Below the pieces are notes generated by a model. That model searched no databases, was not told the DNA's origin, and saw only the letters and a list, made by a program, of their open reading frames with translations. DNA of 64,000 bases from JAWKJY01 sp041393535 (GTDB lineage Bacteria; Actinomycetota; Thermoleophilia; Gaiellales; Gaiellaceae), in the NCBI GenBank assembly GCA_041393535.1, contig JAWKJY010000013.1, forward strand, positions 1 to 64,000, given 5' to 3'. The first letter of the stretch is position 1. Each line of letters starts with the position of its first letter. Positions 26,179 through 34,293 of the stretch are shown piece by piece. The translations under genes were made by a program, and so were the position numbers.

Positions 26179-26963
26179 GGCGGCTCGCAGTCCTCCTCGC
26201 CGTCGCGCTCGCGGCGGCCCTCGGCGCCGGCGCAGCCGGCGCGGGCACCGCCCGACCGCTCGTCGTCGCGCTGAACCTCCCCTCGCCCGGCTTCCAGGTC
26301 GGCGCGGTGATCGGCACGCGGGTCGTCTTCGCGCGCGGCTACGAGGTCGATCTGGCGAAGGAGATCGCACGCAAGCTCGGCCGCAAGGTCGAGCTGGTCA
26401 ACGTCGAGCGCTTCGCGAGCCTCTACGCGCCCGGGCCGAAGCCGTGGGACATCGCGCTCGCCGAGGTGACGATCAGCGCCGACCGCGACGCGAACGTCGA
26501 CTTCTCCGTCGCGTACCTGACGGCCGACCAGGGCGTGCTCGCCCGCAAGGAGCTCGTCCCGACGCCGACCTCGATCGCCGGCCTGCGCGGGCTGCGGCTC
26601 TGCGCGCTGCGCGGCTCGACCTCCGCGACGCTCGTCTCGACGACGATCGCCCCGACGCGGAAGCCGGCGCTCCTGACGACGATGGAGCTGCTGCTCGACC
26701 GTGTCCGCACCGGGGCCTGCGACGCGGCCGTCGCCGACATGCCGATCCTCGCGACGCTGCGCGCGGAGGTGCCCGATCGCTACGGCCCGATCGTCGGGCG
26801 CATCCCGACGGGCGAGTCGTACGGCGTCGTGCTGCCCCAGGGCAGCGCGCTGAAGCCGGCCGTCGACGACGCGATCGAGCGCCTGCGCCGCAACGGCGTG
26901 CTCGGCCGGCTCGCGAAGCGCTGGCTCGCGCTCGACGTCTCGGGCGTCCCCGTCCTGCGCTGA
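26175..26963 (+). CDS. Secreted solute-binding protein (SBP_bac_3 family)
   Basis: The 262-residue protein has a signal peptide (MRRLAVLLAVALAAALGAG, cut near AGAG). A type-II periplasmic binding fold of the amino-acid type follows, with GYEVDLAKEIARKLGRKVELVNV, WDIALAEVTISADRD and VLPQGSALKPAVDDAIERLR. No ATPase or permease gene is nearby, so it may be an orphan binding protein or serve a transporter elsewhere. It lacks a lipobox cysteine, which is unusual for a Gram-positive-type receptor. Translation is coupled to the L,D-transpeptidase by a GTGA overlap, suggesting a joint role at the cell wall. Confidence 0.85.
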   Translation: MRRLAVLLAVALAAALGAGAAGAGTARPLVVALNLPSPGFQVGAVIGTRVVFARGYEVDLAKEIARKLGRKVELVNVERFASLYAPGPKPWDIALAEVTISADRDANVDFSVAYLTADQGVLARKELVPTPTSIAGLRGLRLCALRGSTSATLVSTTIAPTRKPALLTTMELLLDRVRTGACDAAVADMPILATLRAEVPDRYGPIVGRIPTGESYGVVLPQGSALKPAVDDAIERLRRNGVLGRLAKRWLALDVSGVPVLR

Positions 26964-26981
26964 CGGGGCCGGGCGCCGGCC

Positions 26982-28133
26982 TCAGTCCGAGGCCTGCCCG
27001 CCGACCGGGTGGCGCAGGCGGACGTGGATGTGGTTGTCGTGGTTCGGGTACGGGATCACGACACCCGAGGGGCCCGTCAGCGGCGTGCTCGGCCCGACCA
27101 GGACGAGCTGGGCGCCGGCCGCGACGAAGCGGTCGACGAGGTCCTGCGCGAGCGCCATGTCGATGTTCGACACGGAGCCGGGGTCCGCGAGCTCGCGATC
27201 CTTGCGGGGGAAGTAGACGTCCACGTCGAGCCCGTTCTGGTGCGAGACGTGCTCGTCGAGCGGCCCGCCGCCCTTGCGGCTCATGTCGCCGACGACGACG
27301 CGGGGCGCGCCGGGGTTCGCGGCCCGGTACTCGCGGATCACCTTCAGGAGCGTCCGCACGAGCTCCTCGGTGCCGTAGAGGCGCCAGGCGCGGTTCGGCA
27401 CGCGGTCGTTCACGGGATCCCAGGTGACGTAGTCGTCTCCCTCCTGCGGCAGGCGGACGCCGTTCTCCAGCCGGCCCGCGTACGGCAGGCCGATCGCGAT
27501 CGCGTCGTGCCACTGGACGGTCTGCTCGGCCTTCGCCCGGGTGACGTTGGTCAGGACCGCCTTCGGCTGCTTCGCGGGCGCTGCGGCCGCCTCGGGCAGC
27601 GAGACGTTCGCGACGAGCGCCACGGCGCCGGCCCGCGAGGCGGCGAGGCGCTCGCTCAGGAGCAGGACGTCGGACGTGGCGGCGGTCTCGCCGTAGGTGC
27701 CTGCCGGCGTGCGCGATCCGGTCGTGGCGCGGGGCGCGGCGGTCGGCGCCTGCGGCGTCGCCGTCCGGCCCGCGGTCGGCCCGCTGGACAGGGGCAACGG
27801 CGCCGCGGCGGGCGTCGCGCCCGGCGAGGAGCGGAAGAGGAGCCATGGCAGGGCCGCGGCGGCGCCCGCGACGACGGTCGCCGTCGGGACGAAGCGGAGC
27901 GCGAAGCGGCGCTTGCGGGCGCCCGACCAGCGCGCCGCCCGGCGGGCCTCGCGGTAGCTCGGCGGCGCCGGACGCGCCGGCAGGATCGGCTCGGGAAGGA
28001 CGGCTGCGGCGCTGGCGCGCAGCGCCGCGAGGGCGGGCTCGGCGGGGCCGAACCACTCCACGTCCTCGAGGTCGAGCCAGGGATCGTCGGCGAGCCAGGA
28101 GCGGCTCGCGATCGTTCCGGTCGCGACGGCCAC
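26982..28133 (-). CDS. Penicillin-insensitive murein endopeptidase-like (M74) protein
   Basis: The 383-residue protein has a cytoplasmic N-terminus of about 90 residues, one transmembrane helix (VPTATVVAGAAAALPWLLF), a proline/threonine-rich linker and an M74-type peptidase domain. Metal-binding motifs are visible: DEHVSHQNGLDVDVYF and HDNHIHVRLR, with VVGDMSRKGGGPL before them. MepA family enzymes cleave D-Ala-meso-DAP cross-links. The GTG at 28133 is preceded by TTACAT six bases upstream and no ribosome-binding site. The cytoplasmic N-terminal part is unusual for this family and could be a regulatory region. Confidence 0.82.
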   Translation of the reverse strand: MAVATGTIASRSWLADDPWLDLEDVEWFGPAEPALAALRASAAAVLPEPILPARPAPPSYREARRAARWSGARKRRFALRFVPTATVVAGAAAALPWLLFRSSPGATPAAAPLPLSSGPTAGRTATPQAPTAAPRATTGSRTPAGTYGETAATSDVLLLSERLAASRAGAVALVANVSLPEAAAAPAKQPKAVLTNVTRAKAEQTVQWHDAIAIGLPYAGRLENGVRLPQEGDDYVTWDPVNDRVPNRAWRLYGTEELVRTLLKVIREYRAANPGAPRVVVGDMSRKGGGPLDEHVSHQNGLDVDVYFPRKDRELADPGSVSNIDMALAQDLVDRFVAAGAQLVLVGPSTPLTGPSGVVIPYPNHDNHIHVRLRHPVGGQASD

Positions 28134-28286
28134 CTCTCGATGTAACCAGAAACGGCCGCTGCCGGCGAGCGGCAGCCCGCATGGCGACCGGTGCGTTTGC
28201 GCGGTGGCGCGGGTGGGCAGGAAGAGCCTGACGTCCCCCAGGCGGGGCTGCCGCGCGCGCCCCGTCAGTCCCGGTCGTCCCTCGAG

Positions 28287-28571
28287 ATGCACCAGGCTCC
28301 GGCGCTCCATCCCCTCCCTCAGGCCCCGCCGCCGCCGGCGACCCAGGTGCGCGAGTCGGAGCCGCTCGTGCTCCCCGCCGCTCCACCCGCGGTCCCATCG
28401 CTGCGCTGCGCCGCGGTCGCCGTCGCGCCCGCGGCGGCGTTCGACGGGGCCCTGGCGATCCTCCTCGCACGGGCCGGATCGCCGCCCTGGGCGTACGGCC
28501 TGCTCGTCGGGCTGACCGCGGCGGCGCTCGTCGCGATCGCGCGCACGGGGCGCGCGCGGCCCGGCAGCTAG
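28287..28571 (+). CDS. Small membrane protein, unknown
   Basis: From ATG 28287 the frame gives 94 residues. A proline-rich N-terminal half (QAPPPPATQVRESEPLVLP) is followed by two hydrophobic segments (AAVAVAPAAAFDGALAILL and AYGLLVGLTAAALVAIA) and a short basic tail. The same frame is open further upstream to 28191, but that sequence is not protein-like. No ribosome-binding site is obvious. The pattern of a disordered head and two helices supports a real gene, although chance is not excluded in such GC-rich DNA. Confidence 0.4.
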   Translation: MHQAPALHPLPQAPPPPATQVRESEPLVLPAAPPAVPSLRCAAVAVAPAAAFDGALAILLARAGSPPWAYGLLVGLTAAALVAIARTGRARPGS

Positions 28572-28816
28572 GCCCGGCGCCGGGCCGCGTTGATCGCGCT
28601 GTGCAGCGTCGCGAGCTGGAGCGGCACCTGGCCGGTCAGCAGGATCCACTCTCCGATGGTCTGCACCACGGCTGCCAGCTCCTCGTCGGCGAGCGTGGTC
28701 GTCAGCAGCAGCGCGTGCTTGTCCCGCCTGCGCTCGAGCAGCTCCTCGAGCCGGTCCGCCGCGGCCGCGGCGCCGGGGCGCCCGCCGGCCTCGCGCAGCC
28801 TTCGCGCCAGCTCCAC
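28568..28816 (-). CDS. Small helical protein, unknown
   Basis: This 82-residue minimum frame (VELARRLREAGGRPGAA to QLATLHSAINAARRRA) looks like a soluble four-helix protein. The frame stays open upstream to a TAG at about 28898, and the translated upstream part (SRLQIAITLDGRQHVLSAR) is protein-like. It has no ATG, GTG or TTG there, so the true start is uncertain and may be a CTG or other rare codon. The stop overlaps the end of the convergent gene by four bases. Function unknown. Confidence 0.5.
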   Translation of the reverse strand: MELARRLREAGGRPGAAAAADRLEELLERRRDKHALLLTTTLADEELAAVVQTIGEWILLTGQVPLQLATLHSAINAARRRA

Positions 28817-28955
28817 CGCGTTGCGCGCGGACAGGACGTGCTGGCGCCCGTCGAGGGTGATCGCGATCTGGAGGCGGCTCCGGACGGGGATCGCGCAACC
28901 CTAGCGGCTCGCCCCGACCGAGCCGCGAGGCGTCGCCCTCGCGGCCAGGCTCGGA

Positions 28956-29028
28956 TGGGCGGTACAGGGCTCGAACCTGTGACCCTCTGCGTGTAAGGCA
29001 GATGCTCTCCCAGCTGAGCTAACCGCCC
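28956..29028 (-). tRNA. tRNA-Val (anticodon TAC)
   Basis: The minus strand folds as a 73-nucleotide cloverleaf. The acceptor arm is GGGCGGT/ACCGCCC, the D-stem GCTC/GAGC, the anticodon stem TCTGC/GCAGA with loop CTTACAC, and the T-arm CACAG/CTGTA-type with TTCGAGC. The discriminator is A and CCA is not encoded. The anticodon TAC reads valine. Confidence 0.95.
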
Positions 29029-29073
29029 GCGCCGCGGATTGTCGCAGACGGCCGCCTGCCCGAGGACGTCGGG

Positions 29074-29079
29074 TACCGT
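29074..29079 (+). promoter_or_regulatory. -10 element TACCGT for tRNA-Glu
   Basis: TACCGT ends 11 bases before the first base of tRNA-Glu. This fits a start of transcription a few bases upstream of the mature 5' end. Confidence 0.35.
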
Positions 29080-29090
29080 TGGCTGGCCGC

Positions 29091-29163
29091 GCCCCCATCG
29101 TCTAGCGGCCTAGGACGCCGGCCTTTCACGCCGGTAGCACGGGTTCGAATCCCGTTGGGGGTA
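29091..29163 (+). tRNA. tRNA-Glu (anticodon TTC)
   Basis: The plus strand folds into a cloverleaf. The acceptor arm is GCCCCCA/TGGGGGT, the anticodon stem GCCGG/CCGGT-type with loop CTTTCAC, and the T-loop GTTCGAATC. The discriminator is A. The anticodon TTC reads glutamate. It is divergent from tRNA-Val with only 62 bases between. Confidence 0.95.
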
Positions 29164-29196
29164 CCTCCGCTCGCCGCCGTCCCGGTTGCCGATCGC

Positions 29197-31161
29197 CTAC
29201 GCGGTCGGGCCGGTCAGCCGCCACGCGACCGGGTTGGACGGGTCGGGCTCGTAGCTGCAGAACGTCCCGGTACGCAGGCCCCGCTGCAGGTGCGCGACGG
29301 CCGCCGGATGGTGCGGCTCGAGCGACTGCAGCGCGTAGCGGAGCGCGCGTGCGACGCTCGTGCGGGCGCGCTCGGCGCTGCCGCCCGAGGCGCGGGCCCG
29401 CCCGCCCAGCCCGACCGCCCGGGCCAGCTCGGCGACGAGGTACTCGCGCTCGGCCTCCGCCCAGGCGCGCCGGACGGGGTCGTTGCAGCGGGCCGCCTCG
29501 TCGATGTCCTCCTCGACGTCCTCGAGGCGCCGGCGGTAGGCATCGCGTGCCTGCTCGTCGAGCACCGGGAGCCCCTCCTCGTGCGGTGCGCCGCCGCCGC
29601 GCACCGAGCCGACGAGGTCGAGCACGTGCAGCTCCCGGCCCGGCTCGGCCAGCAGTCGCTCGACGTAGCGGAAGCCCGTCAGGTCGCGGACGACGACGCG
29701 CCGGTCGAGGAAGGAGATCACGCGGAGGCCGGCCTCGGCGCGGAACTCCGCGGGCCCGGGCGGCGCCGGCGGCGCCGCTGCCTCGGCGTCACACGTCAGG
29801 AGCGCGGCGACCCGCCCGGCCAGGCCGAGCGCGCCGAACTCCTCGAACGCCCGCCCCGCCGCGGCCAGCTCGACCCGCGCCCGGGCGGCGCGGCCCGCGC
29901 GCTCCAGCGCCTGGGCGGCCACGAGCCGGGCCGTCGCCGCCTCGAACGGCGCGCCGAGCTCGGCCCAGCGCGCGGCCGCGTCCCCGGCGCCGGCGATCGC
30001 GTCCTCGAGGTCGTCGTCGAGGAGCGCTGCCCGCGCGAGCGCGAGCGTCGCCGACGCGGTCAGCGCGGGCCCCGGGTACCGTCCGGCGATCGCCGCCAGC
30101 CGCTCGGCCGCTCGCCGACAGGTCGCTGCGTCGCCCGTCGCCACCGCGATCTCGGCCTGGGCGTCGAGCAGCGGGGCCAGCCGCAGGTCGCCGACGGGCG
30201 GGCGCTCCTTGGACGGCAGGTCGACCGGGTGCTCGACCGCGTCGGCGATCAGCGCGGCGGCCTCGCCGGGCTCGCCCTGGGCGAGTCGCAGCAGCGCCAG
30301 GCCGGGCTGCGCCGGCCAGGCGCGCCCGTGCGCCTCGAGGAAGGACTCCTCGGCGCCGACGAGGTCGCCGCGGCGGAGTCGGATCGTTCCGAGCTCCACG
30401 AGCGGCCAGCCGAGCTCCCGGCGCATCCACGGACGCAGCTCGTCGCAGGCCCGGAGCGCCTCCTGCTCGGCCGCATCGCACGGCCCGGACACCCGCAGCA
30501 GCTCCGCCCGGTGGACGCGACAGCGGCCGTGCAGGCCGCCGAACGCGGCGTCGCGCCCCCAGGCCTCCATCACCGATGTCCACTCGGCCGCCCGGTCGAG
30601 CAGGCCCACGCCGTGGGCGGCGCAGACGATCTCGCAGTACATCATCCCGGTCGTCAGGGGATCCGCCTCGCCGGTCAGGAGGGTCGCGGCGACCTCCTCG
30701 AGCAGCTCGATGCCGCGGGCGAGGTCGCCCTCGACGATCTCGAGCCGGGCGAGCGCCGTGCGGCCGATCACGACGGCGGGGAGGACGTCCAGCCGCTCGC
30801 CCAGGCGCACCGCGTCGTCCGCGTTGGCGCGAGCGCCGGCGAGGTCGCCGGAGAAGAACCGCTCGTAGGCGAGGACCGTCGCGACGAGCGCGTGCGCCGG
30901 CTGCTCCGGCTCCCCCTCGAGGAGCTCGGTCGCGCGGCGTGCCCACGCGCGCACGGCCGCCCAGAGGCCGCTGTCGACCAGCAGCATCATCGCGGTCATC
31001 GCGGCGGCACGGGCCGCCGGCCCCCGGAGGCCGGCACGGCGCAGCACGTGGCACGAGGCCTCCCAGGCCGAGATGGCGCCCTCGAAGTCGCCGGCCGCGT
31101 ACGCGCGGACGGCCTCCTGCTCGAGACGCCGGGCCTCCGCCTCGACCGCCGTCCCCGCCAT
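29197..31161 (-). CDS. TPR-rich regulator with C-terminal response/wHTH-like domain
   Basis: The 654-residue protein, counted from ATG 31161 (MAGTAVEAEARRLEQEAVRA), is almost wholly helical repeats, with units like AYAAGDFEGAISAWEASCHV, ARLEIVEGDLARGIELLEEV and GTIRLRRGDLVGAEESFLEA. After residue 500 comes RVVVRDLTGFRYVERLLAEPGRELHVLDL, a segment that ends many large actinobacterial ATPase-TPR regulators and looks winged-helix-like. A coiled-coil-like tail follows. No NB-ARC ATPase or LuxR domain is present, so this may be a ligand-binding half that works with another protein. It is divergent from a cupin gene with three GTCAC repeats between the two starts. Confidence 0.65.
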   Translation of the reverse strand: MAGTAVEAEARRLEQEAVRAYAAGDFEGAISAWEASCHVLRRAGLRGPAARAAAMTAMMLLVDSGLWAAVRAWARRATELLEGEPEQPAHALVATVLAYERFFSGDLAGARANADDAVRLGERLDVLPAVVIGRTALARLEIVEGDLARGIELLEEVAATLLTGEADPLTTGMMYCEIVCAAHGVGLLDRAAEWTSVMEAWGRDAAFGGLHGRCRVHRAELLRVSGPCDAAEQEALRACDELRPWMRRELGWPLVELGTIRLRRGDLVGAEESFLEAHGRAWPAQPGLALLRLAQGEPGEAAALIADAVEHPVDLPSKERPPVGDLRLAPLLDAQAEIAVATGDAATCRRAAERLAAIAGRYPGPALTASATLALARAALLDDDLEDAIAGAGDAAARWAELGAPFEAATARLVAAQALERAGRAARARVELAAAGRAFEEFGALGLAGRVAALLTCDAEAAAPPAPPGPAEFRAEAGLRVISFLDRRVVVRDLTGFRYVERLLAEPGRELHVLDLVGSVRGGGAPHEEGLPVLDEQARDAYRRRLEDVEEDIDEAARCNDPVRRAWAEAEREYLVAELARAVGLGGRARASGGSAERARTSVARALRYALQSLEPHHPAAVAHLQRGLRTGTFCSYEPDPSNPVAWRLTGPTA

Positions 31162-31162
31162 C

Positions 31163-31187
31163 GTCACATCGTCACAGTCGTTGTCAC
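31163..31187. promoter_or_regulatory. Three GTCAC direct repeats between regulator and cupin
   Basis: GTCAC occurs at 31163-31167, 31171-31175 and 31183-31187 immediately before the regulator start. Repeated half-sites in a divergent intergenic region suggest binding of a regulator, most simply the adjacent TPR protein or an unlinked factor. Confidence 0.35.
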
Positions 31188-31225
31188 GCCCTGCAGATGA
31201 CCACACCGAACGGGAGGTGCCGACG

Positions 31226-31609
31226 ATGCGGATCGCCAAGAACGATATTCCGGCGAAGATCGACGTGCCGGGGGCGAAGGCCCGCCAGCTCGCCGACTTC
31301 GGCTCCGCCGAGGGCGTCCTCGCGGCCGAGTACTTCAGCCTGGCCTCCGGCGTCGACATCGCGCCGCTGCTCCAGGGCCTCGAGCACGACGCCTGCCAGG
31401 CGCCCCACTGGGGCTACATGATCGAGGGCGAGGTGACCGTCAGCTACGTGGACGGGACGGTCGAGCGCTGCAGCGCGGGCGACGTCTTCCACTGGCCGCC
31501 CGGGCACAGCGTGCGCGTCGAGCGAGACGCCGAGGTGATCCTCTTCAGCCCCGCCGACGCCCACACCGAGGTGATCGACCACATGCTCGCGCGCATGGCC
31601 GCGGGCTGA
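31226..31609 (+). CDS. Cupin-domain protein
   Basis: The 127-residue protein is a single cupin. The conserved core is APHWGYMIEGEVTVSYVDGTVE followed by AGDVFHWPPGHSVRVE, with a His near 68 and acidic residues that could bind a metal. The start at ATG 31226 has CGGGAGG about eight bases upstream. It is divergent from the TPR regulator and ends at a strong hairpin, so it forms a single-gene transcript. A small-molecule binding or sensing role is plausible but undefined. Confidence 0.85.
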   Translation: MRIAKNDIPAKIDVPGAKARQLADFGSAEGVLAAEYFSLASGVDIAPLLQGLEHDACQAPHWGYMIEGEVTVSYVDGTVERCSAGDVFHWPPGHSVRVERDAEVILFSPADAHTEVIDHMLARMAAG

Positions 31610-31633
31610 GCCGGGCGACGGCGCGGCGGCTCC

Positions 31634-31670
31634 CGATCCGGCGTGCCCCGGCTGCGGGCGCGCCGGATCG
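31634..31670 (+). terminator. Strong hairpin after the cupin gene
   Basis: Perfect 10-base arms CGATCCGGCG (31634-31643) and CGCCGGATCG (31661-31670) enclose a 17-base loop that can itself pair. It begins 25 bases after the cupin stop. No T-run follows. Confidence 0.65.
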
Positions 31671-31970
31671 TGTGAGCGGCAGGCAGGCGCCGTCACCCGC
31701 CGAGCGGGATGGCCCGCGAGCCGAGCTGCGCGAGACGCTCCTCGGCGTTCGACGTGCCCGTCAGGTCCATGTCGAGCGCCCCGTCCTCCACTCCGGGCCA
31801 CCGAGGCCCGGACGTGCGGCCGGTCGGGTGCGCCCCGCGCGCCGGCGACGCGTCGCCCCGGCGGGTGGCCCGGCCGTCGCCGCCGGTAGCGCTCGCCGTG
31901 CAGCGGGCGCGCGCCGCCGGAGGCCGCTGTAGGCTCGGCCTCTCTTGCCATCGCCCGGAAGGAGCGCCAG
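31671..31970. other. Intergenic upstream of the subtilase
   Basis: No confident gene lies here. A 25-32-codon minus-strand frame (31693 to 31770 or 31791, ending ERLAQLGSRAIPLGG) is protein-like but lacks a ribosome-binding site at a proper distance. TAGGCT at 31930-31935 is the likely -10 of the downstream protease gene. Confidence 0.35.
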
Positions 31971-33470
31971 GTGCGCGTGGTCGTGTGCTCGCTCGTCGCC
32001 TCGCTCGCGCTGATCGTCGGCGCGGGCCTCGCCGCCGCCGCGGCGCCCACCGACCCGCAGGCGGGGTCGCAGCAGATCCTCACGATCATGCGCGTGCCGG
32101 AGGCGATCGACCTGCTCGGCAAGCCGCTCGCCGACGTGCCCGTGCTCGTCGCCGACACCGGGATCGACCTGACCCACCCCGACCTGCAGCCGCGGCTCTT
32201 CTCGCTGCCGACGGCCGTGCCGGCGCCGGATCCGGACGGGGTGGGGAACCTCGGCAACGTCGCCGTGGGCGCGGCGGGCTGGGACCTGCTCGGGACGAAC
32301 GCGCCGCCGAACCTCGCGGGCGACGCCGACCCGGACGACCCGATCGGCGGGAGCGGGCACGGCACCGCGGTCGCCGGCGTCCTCGGCGCCGCCTGGAACA
32401 ACGGCGCGGGCGGGGCCGGCGTGGCGCCGAACGCGCGCTTCGTCGCGCTGCGCACCTGCTGGGACGGCGACCAGTGCTACCAGTACGTCCAGGCGGCGGC
32501 GATCGACTGGGCGGCCGCGCGGGGCGCGAAGGTGGCGAGCTTCAGCTGGCTCTCCGGGCCGCTCGAGAACGGCCTGCGGGACGCGATCCTGAACCACCCG
32601 GAGATGCTCTTCGTGACCATCCCGTCCGGGAACGGCTTCGACGGCGACGTGACCGGCGACACGCCGCAGCCGTGCGCGTTGAACGCACCGAACGTCCTGT
32701 GCGTCTCGACCTCGAGCCCGACGGACGGCACGGACTGCGGCGGCTGGAGCGCGAGCCTCGTCGACGTCGCCGTCCCGACGCGGAACAGCATCACGACGCT
32801 CAAGGACGGCAGCTTCGGTCCGACGGACTGCGCGACGAGCTTCGCCGCGCCCGCGGCGGCCGGGATCGCGACGATCCTCTTCGGGCTCGACCCGGGCGCC
32901 ACGGGCGCGGACGTCCGCAACGCGATCGTCGACAGCGCGCGCACGGTGCCCGACTGGAGCGGGAAGTCGGTGAGCGGCGGGATCGTCGACGCGGCCGCCG
33001 CCGTCCGACTGTTCCAGGACCGTCGCGGGATCGCGACGCCGGGCGGCGGGACTCAGCCGCCGCCTCCGTCGCCTCCCCCGCCGCCCGCTGAGGCGGGGAC
33101 GATCGACGTCGCGGCCTCCGCCGTCGACACGTCGAGCCGCGGCCGCTTCCTGGTGCGCTTCACCGTCACGAGCACCGGGCCGGCGAACGTCGTCGTCGTC
33201 CTGCAGCGGGCGCTCCCCGGTCGGAAGGTGAAGGGCGTCTGCAAGGCGCCGTCGCGGGCGAACCGCGGCCGGCCGGCCTGCCGCCGCTGGGTGCAGGTCG
33301 AGCGGCGCACGACGACCAGCACGGAGGCGACGCAGCGGATCGCGGTCTCGGCCAGGGGACGGAACGGCAAGCGCCGCCCGGCGGGGACGTACCGCGTGCT
33401 CGTCCGGTCGCTCGGGACGGACGGCTCGGTCTCGCCGCAGCGGGTCGCCTTCACCGGGGCGTTCGCGTAG
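31971..33470 (+). CDS. Secreted subtilisin-like (S8) serine protease
   Basis: The 499-residue protein has a Sec signal (MRVVVCSLVASLALIVGAGL) and an S8 catalytic domain. The active-site residues are intact: Asp62 in VADTGIDLTHP, His130 in GSGHGTAVAGV, Asn221 in IPSGNGFDGD and Ser290 in CATSFAAPAAAG. After a PPPPPSPPPPP linker near residue 365 a C-terminal beta domain of about 130 residues (RFLVRFTVTSTG, RRPAGTYRVLVRSLG) probably anchors or folds outside. The GTG start has GGAAGGAG seven bases upstream, and TAGGCT (31930-31935) is a plausible -10 element. It likely degrades external or cell-surface proteins. Confidence 0.93.
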   Translation: MRVVVCSLVASLALIVGAGLAAAAAPTDPQAGSQQILTIMRVPEAIDLLGKPLADVPVLVADTGIDLTHPDLQPRLFSLPTAVPAPDPDGVGNLGNVAVGAAGWDLLGTNAPPNLAGDADPDDPIGGSGHGTAVAGVLGAAWNNGAGGAGVAPNARFVALRTCWDGDQCYQYVQAAAIDWAAARGAKVASFSWLSGPLENGLRDAILNHPEMLFVTIPSGNGFDGDVTGDTPQPCALNAPNVLCVSTSSPTDGTDCGGWSASLVDVAVPTRNSITTLKDGSFGPTDCATSFAAPAAAGIATILFGLDPGATGADVRNAIVDSARTVPDWSGKSVSGGIVDAAAAVRLFQDRRGIATPGGGTQPPPPSPPPPPAEAGTIDVAASAVDTSSRGRFLVRFTVTSTGPANVVVVLQRALPGRKVKGVCKAPSRANRGRPACRRWVQVERRTTTSTEATQRIAVSARGRNGKRRPAGTYRVLVRSLGTDGSVSPQRVAFTGAFA

Positions 33471-33602
33471 CGGGGCCCGCCCGTTCCGCCTGCCCGCCGG
33501 GCGTCAGATGTGACGAGACCGTGAAGCTTGCGTAACGAATGACGCGATCGGGGGATCCAAGGAGGGTCCCGTCTGCGAATCTTGGAGTGAAGGAGGACGC
33601 AG

Positions 33603-33704
33603 ATGACCAAGCGTCGGATCAACCCACTCCTGCTCGCGGCCTCGGCGTTCCTCGCGTCGATGCTGTGCGTCGCCCTCGTGGGCGTCGCCCAGGGCCTGCT
33701 CTAG
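33603..33704 (+). CDS. Tiny single-helix membrane or secreted peptide (33 residues)
   Basis: ATG 33603 to TAG 33704 encodes MTKRRINPLLLAASAFLASM and a further hydrophobic stretch ending VGVAQGLL. AAGGAGG lies six bases before the ATG, one of the best ribosome-binding sites in the window, and a strong hairpin follows. The basic RRIN start followed by a leucine-rich core resembles the twin peptides at 22141-22369, but the polar tail differs and no regulator is adjacent. It may be a small membrane protein. The strength of the ribosome-binding site and the terminator support it as a real gene. Confidence 0.6.
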   Translation: MTKRRINPLLLAASAFLASMLCVALVGVAQGLL

Positions 33705-33718
33705 CCGCGGGCCGACCC

Positions 33719-33746
33719 GGTGGGGGCCGCTGCCCCGGCCCCCACC
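33719..33746. terminator. Bidirectional hairpin terminator
   Basis: Perfect 10-base arms GGTGGGGGCC (33719-33728) and GGCCCCCACC (33737-33746) with an 8-base loop lie between the tiny peptide gene and the convergent GlcG-like gene. Confidence 0.7.
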
Positions 33747-33771
33747 GACCCGTGCCCGGGAGCCGTCCGGC

Positions 33772-34167
33772 TCAGGCCCAGGCGGCCGCGATCGCGGCGC
33801 TCGCGATCTCGGCGTCCTGGTCGACCGAGCCGCCGCTGACGCCGATCCCGCCGACGAGGGCCTTCCCGTCGCGGAGCGGCAGGCCGCCGCCGAACGTCGC
33901 GACGTGCTCCATGTTCAGGCCGAAGACCGGGCCGCCGGGCTGGATCAGCCCCTGGATGTCCGCGGTCGCGATGCCGAGCCCGGCGGAGGTGTACGCCTTG
34001 TCCTCGGCCGCCCGCCCCGTGAGGTAGGTGGCGCCGTCCATCCGGTACTTGCAGACGACGTGCCCGCCCTGGTCGACGATCGCGATCGTCACCGGCAAGC
34101 CCATCTCGGTCGCCTTGGCGACCGCCGCGTCGGCGAGCGCGCGCGCCTTCTCGAACGTCAGCCCCAT
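33772..34167 (-). CDS. GlcG/HbpS-family protein
   Basis: The 131-residue protein belongs to the GlcG/HbpS (heme-degrading or heme-binding) family. Marks are LADAAVAKATEMGLPVTIAIVD, GGHVVCKYRMDGA, TGRAAEDKAYTSA, the GGP segment, FGGGLPLRDGKALVGGIGVSGGSVDQDAEIA. Such proteins occur near catabolic gene clusters and their ligand or activity is often unclear. The start is ATG 34167. It shares a terminator with the tiny peptide gene and lies 126 bases from a divergent hydrolase gene. Confidence 0.88.
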   Translation of the reverse strand: MGLTFEKARALADAAVAKATEMGLPVTIAIVDQGGHVVCKYRMDGATYLTGRAAEDKAYTSAGLGIATADIQGLIQPGGPVFGLNMEHVATFGGGLPLRDGKALVGGIGVSGGSVDQDAEIASAAIAAAWA

Positions 34168-34293
34168 CCTCTTCCTCCCTCGGTCGGTTGCCTCGCGCCG
34201 TAGTATCGGGCGGCCGCGTCGGCGGTGCGCCGGTCGCCGCGATCTCGCCGCCGCGGAGCGCGTACGATCGCGCGACGAGCGACGGGAGGGGCG

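Noticed and set aside
22513..26370. 1285-residue open frame on the minus strand
   Set aside because: It runs antisense to the XRE-TPR, transpeptidase and binding-protein genes and out of frame with the propeller gene. Composition is Arg/Gly/Ala-rich with no domain.
31693..31791. 25-32-codon minus-strand frame ending ERLAQLGSRAIPLGG
   Set aside because: The translation looks protein-like, but no properly spaced ribosome-binding site or promoter is seen and it lies against a terminator. Not enough to call a gene.
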